This document shows, in pieces, positions 36,360 through 44,842 of a DNA stretch of 64,000 nt. Each line of letters opens with the position of its first letter. Positions within the stretch are counted from its first letter, which is position 1. A program made the translations under genes and the position numbers. The notes beneath the pieces were generated by a model. That model saw only the letters and a list, made by a program, of their open reading frames with translations. It had not been told where the DNA came from and did not search any database. Source of the DNA: DATFYM01 sp035315065 (GTDB taxonomy: Bacteria > Acidobacteriota > Terriglobia > UBA7540); contig DATFYM010000083.1 of the NCBI GenBank assembly GCA_035315065.1, forward strand, positions 1 to 64,000, given 5' to 3'.

Positions 36360-37754
36360 TCACACTTCGAGCTTCCACGGCGTGCGGTACTCGCGACCCA
36401 GCAACTCCTTGGCTTTGGTGCTTCCCTGAATAAGCCTCTCGTTGGCCACGTCCCAAACCAGGCGTTCCTTGCTGCGATAAGCGACGTTGCCCAGCAGGCA
36501 GACGCTGGTGGAACGGTGGCCGATCTCGATATCGCTCACCGGTCGCTGCCGCGACTTCACGCAATCGAGGAAGTTGCGCACGTGGTCGAAGTGGGAATTG
36601 TTGACCTCCTCCATTTTCATGTCCGGCGTGCGCGCCACCTCGCCAACGCTTTCGCGCTGGCGCTTTTCCGGGTACACCTGGAAACCGCCGCGGTCGAGGA
36701 ACATGGTGCCGTCGGTGCCGTGGTACTCAATTCCGTAGCCGTGGCCGTACATGGAATTGCCATTGTCCCAGCGGTTCTCGTAGGTGCAGACGAATCCCGG
36801 GTATTCGTAGGTCACCTGCAAAGTGTCGGGACAATCGGCGTTGTCCTGAAGGTAGAACTTGCCGCCCGACGCACTGATGGCGCTGGGCCCATCCACCTTC
36901 ATCGCCCACTGCACGATGTCGAGCAGGTGAACGCCCCAATCGGTCATGAAACCACCGGCGTAATCCCAGAAATAGCGGAACGTGGACCAGCGATCGCCCA
37001 CGCCGAAGCGGTTCCAATTGAACGGGCGCTTGGGCGCTGGGCCCAGCCACATGTCCCAATCGAGGCCGGCGGGCGGATCGGAGTCGGCGGGGTTGCCGAT
37101 GCCCGCGGGATATTCGTTGGAGTAGTTCCACGTACGCACGACGCTGATCTTGCCCAGCAGGCCTCCCTGCACCAACTCCACCGCTTTCTGGAAATGGATG
37201 CCGGAGCGCTGCTGCGTTCCCACCTGCACCACGCGATTGTACTTGCGCGCTGCCTGCACCATCTTCTTGCCTTCCTCGATCACGGTGCAGATCGGCTTCT
37301 CAACGTAAACGTCCTTGCCGGCCTTGCACGCTTCCACGGTGGGCAAGGCGTGCCAGTGGTCGGGCGCGCCAACGATTACCACGTCGATATCCTTGCGGTC
37401 GAGAACCTGGCGAAAGTCCTTATAGATGTCGGGCTTCGTGGCGCTAACCTTCGCCGCCTCGCTGCCAAGGTCTAAGTGCTGCAGCGATTCCACCGATCGC
37501 AGCGATACCTGGGCTTTGTCGAGACTAGGCTGATAGACGTCGCAGAGCGCCACGATCTCCGCGTCCGGTTGGCGCGCCATGTCTTCGAAGTCATCACGCC
37601 CTTGGCGACCGGTTCCGATCACACCCACCCGCACCCGGTCGTTGGCCCCGAGCACGCTTCGGCTGGGCACCAGGCCCGCCGCGGCCATGCTCACGCTTAC
37701 CGTAGTCAAGCTTGCGCGACGAATAAAGTCGCGCCGGTTGATTTCGTCGGTCAT
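36360..37754 (-). CDS. Tat-exported Gfo/Idh/MocA family oxidoreductase
   Basis: NAD(P)-dependent oxidoreductase or related lyase acting on a sugar or inositol, 464 residues. The N-terminus has a Tat signal (NRRDFIRRASLTTVSVSMAAAG, RRxFI type). The mature part begins VRVGVIGTGRQGRDDF, the dinucleotide fold, and EKPICTVIEEGKKM near residue 160 carries the family's EKP lysine. GGFMTDWGVHLLDIVQW near 265 is the region with the catalytic His. AGGAGGG lies 6 nt before the ATG. Periplasmic Gfo/Idh proteins are common in Acidobacteriota and Planctomycetota; the substrate is unknown. Confidence 0.88.
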   Translation of the reverse strand: MTDEINRRDFIRRASLTTVSVSMAAAGLVPSRSVLGANDRVRVGVIGTGRQGRDDFEDMARQPDAEIVALCDVYQPSLDKAQVSLRSVESLQHLDLGSEAAKVSATKPDIYKDFRQVLDRKDIDVVIVGAPDHWHALPTVEACKAGKDVYVEKPICTVIEEGKKMVQAARKYNRVVQVGTQQRSGIHFQKAVELVQGGLLGKISVVRTWNYSNEYPAGIGNPADSDPPAGLDWDMWLGPAPKRPFNWNRFGVGDRWSTFRYFWDYAGGFMTDWGVHLLDIVQWAMKVDGPSAISASGGKFYLQDNADCPDTLQVTYEYPGFVCTYENRWDNGNSMYGHGYGIEYHGTDGTMFLDRGGFQVYPEKRQRESVGEVARTPDMKMEEVNNSHFDHVRNFLDCVKSRQRPVSDIEIGHRSTSVCLLGNVAYRSKERLVWDVANERLIQGSTKAKELLGREYRTPWKLEV

Positions 37755-37765
37755 GTTTCCCTCCT

Positions 37766-37915
37766 TGGTAGATGGTAGATGGTAGATGGTAGACGGTATA
37801 TGGAATATGGGGAAGAACCCCGTCAGCCGTCTATCATTCTTCCCCTTATTTCGTCGACCGTCTACCGTGCACCGATTCTTCCCATTATTCCGTCTACCGC
37901 CTACCGTCTACCTAT
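37766..37915. repeat. Inverted heptad array, TAGATGG type
   Basis: Three TAGATGG plus TAGACGG (37768-37796) mirrored by CGTCTACC and CCTACCGTCTACC (37855-37912). It overlaps the stop of the following minus-strand gene, whose last codons (EIYDR) it approaches, and ends just upstream of the Gfo/Idh ribosome site. Confidence 0.86.
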
Positions 37916-40844
37916 CATAAATCTCTCGCAGCCGTGCCGTGAACTGGGCGGCGGATTCGCCAGGCTCAATGTTGACGGGATCGAGAATCGTTACCCGGGC
38001 TCGTCCACGCTTCGGACCGCGCGCTGTCGCCGCCCAGATTTCGTACAAACCCTCCAGCCGGAGCGGCACAACCGCCAAGTGTAAGCGCTCCGCCATCACG
38101 CCCACGCCCGGTCGGAATCGACCCACTCGCCCGGTCGGAGTGCGGACCCCTTCCGGGAAGATCAGCGTCGAGAAGCCTTCATCAGCGAGGAGCCCAGCCT
38201 GTCGAAGCGCGCCCTGCACGGCACTCGCGTCTTCGGTTAGAGAATACACATTAAAGAAAAGTCGCGCCAGGAACGTCAGCGCTTTTGAGAATTGTGGCTC
38301 GGCACCCTGGGGCGCTCTTCGCTGACGCGAGAAGTGGAGCCAAGCCTCCGATTTCGAGGTGTCGGGCACCGGACCGACCCGCAACGCTTCGATCCCCATC
38401 GCCGGAGCGACACGGCAACGCAAGCTGGCCGGCAGCGCGCTGAGGATCACGGGCACATCGAGCAGGCTTTGGTGGTTTGAGACCCAAAGCACCGGCCCGG
38501 TGAGATGCTCCAGTTTCTCAGCGCCCGCGACTTCAGTCCGCACATAAGTACGCAAGAGAGGGAACATCAGCAATCGTTCGGCGGCCAGGCGGAAAGCGCG
38601 CGCGGGCCAGGATCGCGGCCAGCGAGGTTCGGGGTTTGCAAAGCCAGGATTCGGGGTTCGGGGTTCGGGGTTCGCAGAAGAAGGCGTCCAATCAGCGGCA
38701 GCTTTCTGCGAGTCCCGAGTCCCAAGCCCCGAGTCCCGATCTTCCTCAGCGAACCCCGAATCCCGAATCCCCAACCCTGTCGCTGATTCCACCTCCGCCA
38801 CTGTGCGCGCCCGAGTGAAACGTTCCCCATCTACGACCGCACCTTGCGTTTCAAGCCAAGTAAGTAGCTCTACGCGATCGAGCGACGAAAGTCCCAGATC
38901 CTCGCTGAGGCGCGCCTCGGGCTTGATGCGGTCGCGCGCCACGCCTAGTCGCGCGAGGAAGTCGGCCACGGGGTTCGGGGACAAGAAGCGGGACTCGGGA
39001 CTCGAGACTCGGGATTCGCAGAAAACCACCCCTGGTTGGCCGCCTTCTTCTGCGAACCCCGAATCCCGAATCCCGAACCCCGGGTTTTCTTGCGAGTTCC
39101 GAGTCCCGAGCGCCAGGTCCCGATCTTCGTCTGCGAATCCCGAACCCCGAATCCCGAACTCCTCTTCTCCTCGATTCACCCATGCGGCCACCGCGGCCCG
39201 CTGCACCTTGTGGGTGGAAACGGTCCGGGGAAGGGTCGGTTGCGGCCACGCTGAATAACCGCGAATGCGCTGGTGCGGCTCGAGTCGCTCATTGGCGCGC
39301 GCCACCGCCGCTTCCAGTTCAACCGGACTCACGCCTGTCTCCGGCACCACTACTGCGTGAACCAGGGTCCGGCGTCCAGTCAAGGCGGGACCGGTTTCAC
39401 GCCCCACCGCGGCTGCCTCCTTAACGCCAGGCTCGGCGGTGAGAGCTCGCTCCACGTCCTCGGGATAGACGTTCAGCCCGCCGGCGGTTACGATAACGTC
39501 TTTCTTGCGGCCGACGAAAATGAGGTTGCCTTCAGCGTCGAATCTGCCAAGATCACCGGTGTACAGCCAGCCGTCCGCGGTGAAGCTCTGTAGCGTTGCC
39601 TGCTGGTTGCGGTAGTAGCCGGGTGAGACATTCGCTCCCCGCACCAGGATTTCGCCGTCGGGAGCGAGCCGGATTTCGGCGCCCGGCAGCGGCTGTCCCA
39701 CCGAGCCCTGGCGGATCTTGAACGGATGGGTAATGGTGATGGCGGGCGCGGTCTCGGTGAGTCCGTATCCCTGGATCACCGCGTAACCGAATTCATTCCA
39801 CAGCGACTCGACGCGCGGCGGCAATGCCGCGCCGCCCACCACGAATGCCCACATTTTCCAGCCGAGGGCGCGATGCAGCCGCCGGAATCTCCAGAACCGC
39901 TCCGGAATCGACAATCTCTGCGGCTCGGAAATATCGGCTTCTTTCTTCTGCTTTCTGCTTTCTGCTTTCTGATTTATCGCCAGCGCCCAATCTCCCAGCG
40001 TCTCCAACTGCTGCGGCACCGACACCATCACCGATACGCGGCGTTTCTTGATAATCCGTGCCAACTCCGAGGGCGCCTGGCTCTCTGGAAACACGACCAC
40101 GCCCTGGAGGAACTGCGGGATGAACAATCCCGTGATCTGGCCGAAAAGGTGGCTGAGCGGGATCAGGTGGAGGAAGCGAAGTGGGCGGAACGGAGCGGCC
40201 AGCCATCGGCGCTTATGTATCTCCCGCGCGACGGGTTCAAGGTTTGCCAGCAGGTTTCCGTGGGTGATCATAACACCGCGCGGTTCCGCCGTGGTTCCCG
40301 AAGTGTAGATGATTTCGGCCAATGCGTCGCGACTGCAGCGGCGGTCCATGACCGCCCCCCGCCGGCTGACGGTCCCAGCCGCAGAGAGGGCATCGAGATT
40401 GGCCAGAGGGAAAAAGGGCCCGAGGCTCCGCTCCCCTACGTCGATCCGAGACGAGTCCCGAGCCCCGGGTCCCGAGTCCCGCGGCACATCGACTTGTGTC
40501 CCTATCACGATCAGCGACGCCTGTGTCTGTGTCGCGACGCGCTTGACAAAATCAAATGAGAACCCGGCGTCCAGCGGCACCACTACGCGGCCCGCCAGCA
40601 AGCAGCCGTAGAAAGCCATGGCCCAGCGGGCCGAGGGTGGGGCCCAGATCACCACGTGTGGGGCTTCGCTGCCATCGACCACCGCCGATTTCGACGACTC
40701 CTGCTCGCGCAGCCAATCAGCGAAGGCCAGGGCGCGATCCAATACCTGGGCGTAGGTGTAAGCACGGGCGCGATAGGGTCCTTCCTCGATGAAGGCCGTT
40801 CGGTTGCCGACTTTGGCCATGCGCAGAATGTACGAGGACAACAT
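37908..40844 (-). CDS. Three-domain fusion: AMP-dependent acyl ligase, acyl carrier protein, PlsC acyltransferase
   Basis: 978 residues. Residues ~1-560: an adenylate-forming acyl ligase with EIIYTSGTTAEPRGVMITHG near 190 and YTGDLGRFDAEGNLIFVGRK near 445. Residues ~640-710: a carrier-protein domain whose phosphopantetheine serine lies in DLGLSSLDRVEL. Residues ~775-978: a 1-acylglycerol-phosphate acyltransferase with SNHQSLLD (NHx4D) and FPEGVRTPTGR. It could activate a fatty acid, hold it on its own carrier domain and transfer it to a lipid. Repeat blocks (38969-39165 and 38626-38777) sit exactly at the two domain junctions as linkers. The ATG at 40844 is preferred; a TTG/GTG extension would be repeat-encoded. 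Confidence 0.83.
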   Translation of the reverse strand: MLSSYILRMAKVGNRTAFIEEGPYRARAYTYAQVLDRALAFADWLREQESSKSAVVDGSEAPHVVIWAPPSARWAMAFYGCLLAGRVVVPLDAGFSFDFVKRVATQTQASLIVIGTQVDVPRDSGPGARDSSRIDVGERSLGPFFPLANLDALSAAGTVSRRGAVMDRRCSRDALAEIIYTSGTTAEPRGVMITHGNLLANLEPVAREIHKRRWLAAPFRPLRFLHLIPLSHLFGQITGLFIPQFLQGVVVFPESQAPSELARIIKKRRVSVMVSVPQQLETLGDWALAINQKAESRKQKKEADISEPQRLSIPERFWRFRRLHRALGWKMWAFVVGGAALPPRVESLWNEFGYAVIQGYGLTETAPAITITHPFKIRQGSVGQPLPGAEIRLAPDGEILVRGANVSPGYYRNQQATLQSFTADGWLYTGDLGRFDAEGNLIFVGRKKDVIVTAGGLNVYPEDVERALTAEPGVKEAAAVGRETGPALTGRRTLVHAVVVPETGVSPVELEAAVARANERLEPHQRIRGYSAWPQPTLPRTVSTHKVQRAAVAAWVNRGEEEFGIRGSGFADEDRDLALGTRNSQENPGFGIRDSGFAEEGGQPGVVFCESRVSSPESRFLSPNPVADFLARLGVARDRIKPEARLSEDLGLSSLDRVELLTWLETQGAVVDGERFTRARTVAEVESATGLGIRDSGFAEEDRDSGLGTRDSQKAAADWTPSSANPEPRTPNPGFANPEPRWPRSWPARAFRLAAERLLMFPLLRTYVRTEVAGAEKLEHLTGPVLWVSNHQSLLDVPVILSALPASLRCRVAPAMGIEALRVGPVPDTSKSEAWLHFSRQRRAPQGAEPQFSKALTFLARLFFNVYSLTEDASAVQGALRQAGLLADEGFSTLIFPEGVRTPTGRVGRFRPGVGVMAERLHLAVVPLRLEGLYEIWAATARGPKRGRARVTILDPVNIEPGESAAQFTARLREIYDR
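38626..38777. repeat. GGGTTCG module as ACP-PlsC linker
   Basis: GGGTTCG array on the plus strand (38645-38677), a shared centre (GCAGAAGAAGG ... CTTTCTGCGAG), then CGAGTCC and CGAACCC/CGAATCC arrays. Encodes (minus strand) GIRDSGFAEEDRDSGLGTRD and PSSANPEPRTPNP. Lies between the carrier and acyltransferase domains. Confidence 0.9.
38969..39165. repeat. GGGACTC/GGGTTCG module as ligase-ACP linker
   Basis: GGGACTC array (38990-39015), shared centre (TTCGCAGAAAACC ... TTCTTCTGCGAA), then CGAATCC/CGAACCC arrays in two copies. Encodes IRGSGFADEDRD and PGFGIRDSGFAEEGG. Sits between the adenylation and carrier domains. Confidence 0.9.
39944..39973. repeat. TTCTGCT heptad array in the ligase domain
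   Basis: Four TTCTGCT/TTCTGAT units on the plus strand, encoding KAESRKQKKEA on the minus strand, inside the adenylation domain. No complementary arm nearby. Confidence 0.75.
40445..40484. repeat. CGAGTCC array in the ligase domain
   Basis: CGAGTCC, CGAGCCC, CGGGTCC, CGAGTCC units on the plus strand; single arm, encoding RDSGPGARDSSR on the minus strand. Confidence 0.75.
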
Positions 40845-40852
40845 AAAAGCAG

Positions 40853-40877
40853 TGACAAGTGACAAGTGACGAGCAAG
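40853..40877. repeat. AGTGACA heptad array in the leader of the ligase fusion
   Basis: AGTGACA, AGTGACA, AGTGACG on the plus strand, immediately upstream of the chosen ATG (40844). It replaces a Shine-Dalgarno region and a GTG/TTG extension through it is possible. Confidence 0.75.
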
Positions 40878-40931
40878 AGCACACCGAGCCGTTAGCACTC
40901 AGCTCCACACATAATTCTGCCACAGCCGGAG

Positions 40932-41075
40932 GTGGAATTGCCGATTGCCGATTGGAAACAGCCTTCAGCTATCAGCGGTCAGCTTTCAGCACGAAAGTCC
41001 GGTTCTTGCTGATAGCTGATGGCTGATGGCTTTTCCAATCGTCAATCGTCAATCGTCAATTCTTCTGACGGGCTA
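40932..41075. repeat. Nested ATTGCCG and GCTGATG inverted arrays
   Basis: Outer arms ATTGCCG (40938-40958) and CGTCAAT (41039-41060); inner arms CAGCTATCAGCGGTCAGC (40965-40983) and GCTGATA/GCTGATG units (41010-41032). Different words nest concentrically. Confidence 0.9.
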
Positions 41076-41429
41076 CGCGATCTTACGGAGCAACTGCTGG
41101 AGGCCGGTTACGGCCAAGGCGGCGGCGTGCCGCGAGGCGGAGGGCAGGCCGCCCATTCCTGCTTCAATCTCGGCGGGACTCACGCCGCCAAGCTCAGCGG
41201 GCGACCTTCCCATTATCATCTCTGTGAGCCACGACCCGCACGCCACCGCCGGAATGCAACCCTCGACCTTGAACCGCGCGTCCACGATCCGACCGTCGCG
41301 CACCGACACCCAGAGCTTCAGCAGATCGCCGCAGACCGGGTTGGTGGCTTCGACGGCGGCGGTAGCGTTCGGGATTTCCCCGCGGTTGCGTGGGTGACGG
41401 TAGTGGTCGAGCACGGTTTGGGAGTACAT
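41073..41429 (-). CDS. IscU/NifU-like iron-sulfur scaffold lacking the third cysteine
   Basis: 118 residues, small single-domain IscU/NifU-N fold. Start MYSQTVLDHYRHPRNRGEI is typical. Cys33 lies in NPVCGDL and Cys58 in VEGCIPAVACGSW, matching the first two cluster ligands; the aspartate after Cys33 is conserved. In IscU the third ligand follows a histidine in LPPVKIHCS. Here the equivalent is LPSASRHAAALA (His101-Ala102), so the third cysteine is replaced by alanine, although Cys64 is also present. No IscS, HscA or Fdx genes are nearby. It may still bind a cluster by other ligands or be a scaffold variant. Its leader is repeat-derived and lacks a Shine-Dalgarno site. Confidence 0.82.
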   Translation of the reverse strand: MYSQTVLDHYRHPRNRGEIPNATAAVEATNPVCGDLLKLWVSVRDGRIVDARFKVEGCIPAVACGSWLTEMIMGRSPAELGGVSPAEIEAGMGGLPSASRHAAALAVTGLQQLLRKIA

Positions 41430-41439
41430 GGAAACGATG

Positions 41440-41630
41440 AATTCTGAATGAAGAAGGAGTCAGGAGACAGGAGTCAGAATGAAGAGAAGAGAGTGCGATT
41501 GTAAATGGTGAACGACGGATCGCAAATGCCCTTCCATTACGGTTCACCATTCAACCATTCATCATTCGAAGTTTCACTCTCTTTTCTTCATTCTGACTCC
41601 TGACTCCTGTCTTCTGACTCCTTCTTCACG
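41440..41630. repeat. Nested GGAGTCA and ATGGTGA inverted arrays
   Basis: Outer arms GGAGTCA/GGAGACA/GGAGTCA (41455-41479) and their complement TGACTCCTGACTCC plus GTCTTCTGACTCC (41600-41628). Inner arms AATGGTGAACG (41504-41514) and GGTTCACCATTC plus AACCATTCATCATTC (41540-41568). It fills the gap between the ZIP and IscU-like genes on the minus strand. Confidence 0.9.
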
Positions 41631-42363
41631 GCATCTGTCCAAAAAAAAGCGCCCTGAGCAAGACCACCAATCCCACGCCGGCGGCGACGGTGAGTGCGAT
41701 GCGCCGGCTTGGTTTCTTGTTGACTTCTGGGATCAGGTCGGAGGCGGCCACATACAAAGTGACGCCGGCCGAAAGTGCAAGGCCGTACTTCACCGCGCGA
41801 TGAGCGGCGGCCATGCCGAGCACGCCCACGATTCGGGAAACGCCGAGAGCGGCGGCGGCCGCGAGTCCCGCGCTGCGTCGCTTCCCGGCCGCCGACATGA
41901 TGGAGGCAATGGTAAAGCCCTCGGGAATATTGTGCACGATGACGGCGCCGGAAATCACGATGCCGAGCCAGGTGGAGACAATGAAGCCCGCCGTGATCGC
42001 GACCCCGTCGAAGAACGTGTGGATCAGCAGCCCGCCCAGCGCGGTGTAAGCGACGCGCGGATCGAGAAATTCGCTGGCGTGAGTTTCCTCGCCGAAGTGG
42101 AAGTGAGCGGGCAGGGAATGCTCGAAAAAGTGGACGATCAGATATCCGATCAGGATCAAGACCGGCGCCGCATAAGGCGCGAGATGCAGGCTCTCCGGGA
42201 TCATCTCCGTCAGGACGGTGGCGAGCATGAAGCCCGCGCCCAAGGCGATGAAGGTGGAAAGGAAGGCGCGGCTCCAGGGACGGGCCGCGACGATGGCGGC
42301 GCCGAAGACATTAGCAAGGCCCGCCAAGACTGCCAGGACGAGGCTGATTCCTAAGTAGGACAT
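41626..42363 (-). CDS. ZIP family divalent metal transporter
   Basis: 245 residues, about eight transmembrane helices. The central helix IV has HTFFDGVAIT and helix V reads HNIPEGFTIAS, the HNxPEG signature of ZIP transporters (ZupT-like), which import zinc or iron. A histidine-rich loop (HFHFGEETH) near residue 90 lies between helices III and IV, as usual for metal-sensing loops. AGGAA lies 7 nt before the ATG. C-terminal KKPSRRIALTVAAGVG leads into the last helix. It follows YchF on the same strand after a repeat block. Confidence 0.87.
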   Translation of the reverse strand: MSYLGISLVLAVLAGLANVFGAAIVAARPWSRAFLSTFIALGAGFMLATVLTEMIPESLHLAPYAAPVLILIGYLIVHFFEHSLPAHFHFGEETHASEFLDPRVAYTALGGLLIHTFFDGVAITAGFIVSTWLGIVISGAVIVHNIPEGFTIASIMSAAGKRRSAGLAAAAALGVSRIVGVLGMAAAHRAVKYGLALSAGVTLYVAASDLIPEVNKKPSRRIALTVAAGVGLVVLLRALFFGQMP

Positions 42364-42384
42364 TGTTCCTGGTCTGTAATCGAG

Positions 42385-42632
<248 letters not shown>

Positions 42633-43724
42633 TCACCCCGAATGCCGGAAATGCACCACTTCGCCGTCCTCGACCACATACTCCTTGCCTTCGAGGCGCA
42701 GCGTGCCACGAGCACGCGCTTCCGCTAGGCTGCCGGCCGCGACCAGGTCCTCGTACCGGACGACCTCGGCGCGAATGAAGCCGCGCTGGATGTCGCTGTG
42801 GATCTCGCCCGCCGCCTCGAGGGCGGTGGAACCGGCGCGGATGGTCCAAGCCCGGCATTCGTCCTCGCCGACGGTGAAGAACGAGATGAGGCCGAGCAGG
42901 CCATAGCTCGATCGAATGAGCCGCGAGATGGGCGACTCCTTAAGGCCGTAGCTCGCCATGAACTCCGCCGCCTCGGCCTCACTGACTTCGGCGAGTTCGG
43001 CCAGCTCCGCCTCAACCTTGCCACAAATGGCCGTCACCGTGGTGTGGCGCCGCTGCTTCAGCCCCGCCGCAGAGGCAAATCCCTCGGCCGCATCGGCGCG
43101 GGATGAGTCGGCCTCGCTAAGGTTCAGGACGTAGAGTACCGGCTTCTGCGAGAGAAAGGTGAAGCCGCGAATGGCGCGCTCGTCGTCGGCGCTCAGTTCC
43201 AGTTCGCGCAACGGCGTTTGCTTTTCCAGCGCTGTCTTCGCCGCCTGGAGAACCTGGAATTCCTTCTCCAAGGCAGGGTTCTTCTGTTTCTTGATGTCTT
43301 TCTCCAGGCGCTCGATCCGCTTTTCCACCACCGCGAGGTCGGAGAGGATAAACTCCAGCTCCACATTCTCAATGTCGCGTTTCGGATCAACCGATCCGGC
43401 CTCAGCCACGATGGTCTCGTCTTCGAAGGCGCGGACCACGTGGGCGAGCGCGCTCACTTCGCGCAGGCTCTGCGCCTGCGATCCTGTCCGCGCCACCTCG
43501 ATCACGCTGCCCGGCGTATCCACGTATTCGACGCTGGCATGAATAGTTTTCTTCGGCTGGTACATCGCCGTCAGGTGGTCCAGCCGCGCGTCAGGGACGT
43601 GCACCACGCCGACGTGAGCTTCTGCCCTGCCCGCGCCCGGCCCGCTTCCGTGGGCGTGAGTTAAAATGCGGAACAGAGTTGTCTTACCGCTTTGGGCAAG
43701 ACCCACAATACCGATTCTCAGCAA
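42633..43724 (-). CDS. ychF: YchF/Ola1-type GTPase (redox-regulated ATPase)
   Basis: 363 residues, the conserved YchF length. The P-loop is GLAQSGKTTLF near residue 8, switch/G3 is VDTPG near 70. A coiled-coil insertion (VVEKRIERLEKDIKKQKNPALEKEF) lies around residues 130-160. The TGS domain CRAWTIRAGSTALEAAGEIH and the C-terminal segment SDIQRGFIRAEVVRYEDL are unmistakable. YchF acts on ribosomes and in oxidative stress responses. The start is TTG at 43724 with AGGAG 8 nt upstream. Its stop lies just inside the repeat block. Confidence 0.9.
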   Translation of the reverse strand: MLRIGIVGLAQSGKTTLFRILTHAHGSGPGAGRAEAHVGVVHVPDARLDHLTAMYQPKKTIHASVEYVDTPGSVIEVARTGSQAQSLREVSALAHVVRAFEDETIVAEAGSVDPKRDIENVELEFILSDLAVVEKRIERLEKDIKKQKNPALEKEFQVLQAAKTALEKQTPLRELELSADDERAIRGFTFLSQKPVLYVLNLSEADSSRADAAEGFASAAGLKQRRHTTVTAICGKVEAELAELAEVSEAEAAEFMASYGLKESPISRLIRSSYGLLGLISFFTVGEDECRAWTIRAGSTALEAAGEIHSDIQRGFIRAEVVRYEDLVAAGSLAEARARGTLRLEGKEYVVEDGEVVHFRHSG

Positions 43725-44190
43725 AGTTTCGCTCCTTAAGAAGCGGTTAGCTATCAGCCGTCAGCTATCAGCCAGCAGCCGTGAGCTTTCGGTCCGGATT
43801 CTCCAACATTCGACCTTCAGCTATTGTCCCCAATCACCCACCGAATTGTAGTCTGTTTCCTGTGAATTGGTCCCAGGAAAAGAATTCTGTTGACTCAGAG
43901 ATCATCTATGCTATAGTTAGATCTGGGCCGGAGACTTTACGCTTCTGCCCCGGCGAGGAATGTGTCTTTCGCTTGCGCAGGAACGGAGGGTCGCACGTCG
44001 CTTTCTAGGGGAACGAAGGAATCAGGGGGAGTCGTTAAGGGCTGAAGGAATGAAGAATGCCTCGCCGAGACCAAAAGGTCGAGTCCGTTTTTACGTTGCT
44101 CTGCCGCCGACCGGTGCCCTTGCAGGGCAGGGCTCGGAGCGCCTTTACCGCCAGGGAGAGTCGAGCGATACATACTCAATATGAAGGAAC

Positions 44191-44307
44191 ATCCCACGAT
44201 GTTGATGAAAACAAAGGATATGAAAAATAGGATGCAGGGAAATCCCACGATATTCATGAAAACAAAGAGACTTATTTTTGTTATCCCACGATGTCGATGA
44301 AAACAAA
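44191..44307. repeat. Three direct repeats, ATCCCACGAT...GAAAACAAA
   Basis: 25-bp copies at 44191-44215, 44242-44266 and 44283-44307 share ATCCCACGAT and GATGAAAACAAA or CATGAAAACAAA with changes at positions 11-15. Spacings are 26 and 16 bp. The AT-rich flanks are unlike the neighbouring heptad arrays. Confidence 0.75.
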
Positions 44308-44423
44308 CATGTTATTAGCTATTATAAATTGTAACGTTCTGAGGCCAAGCGGGCAGGGCCGCCTGACATGGTAGCCGCGCTTTCGATTCCTTGTTGGACG
44401 GAGACCTATGGTAATAACACAAG

Positions 44424-44540
44424 AAGATAATCCACAGATTTCGCAGATTACACAGACATCAGGATAAGATCAGCACAATTCGTTCCGTTGTCTTCTTGTC
44501 ATGAAGTCTGTGAAATCTGCGTAATCTGTGGATTCCTTCC
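44424..44540. repeat. Inverted repeat, GCAGATTAC type (9-nt units)
   Basis: ATCCACAGATTTCGCAGATTAC on the left and CTGCGTAATCTGTGGAT on the right, with a loop of about 60 bp. Same family as 17679-17884. Confidence 0.82.
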
Positions 44541-44842
44541 TCTCAGTTCGAAGACGTGGATCTTGCATCCAATTCGCGCCTGCCTACTTCAAGTTAAATA
44601 TAGCGAGCCAAAGGAAGCCGGTTAGATAACTAGCCCCACCTTTTTGCAACCGGCAACCGGTATCTTCGGTCGGCAATCGACCACGCTTTAACTTGAGTGA
44701 GCAGCGCCCGGATGCCCTTACTCGCGTTCAGATCGCCCCGGCCGCCTTTTTGGGCTTGACACTGATTCGCGAGCGGGCTACCGTGAAATCAGCCGAGGTC
44801 AATGCGTGGTGACGCTCGGCCTTTGGAAATGAGGTGCGTACG

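Larger units (their letters stand above)
43725..44842. other. 1.1 kb intergenic region
   Basis: Divergent upstream region of ychF and the glycine-rich gene. 43740-43830 has a degenerate AGCTATCAGCC-type array. 44191-44307 holds three 25-bp direct repeats and 44424-44540 an inverted repeat (separate entries). No open gene is supported. Confidence 0.5.

Noticed and set aside
43937..44257. Minus-strand frame with repeated FVFINIVG peptide
   Set aside because: It is the translation of two of the direct repeats. The third copy runs into a stop, and there is no ribosome site.
44191..44307. Three 25-bp repeats considered as a CRISPR array
   Set aside because: Only three copies, with internal differences and unequal spacers of 26 and 16 bp; no cas genes in the window.
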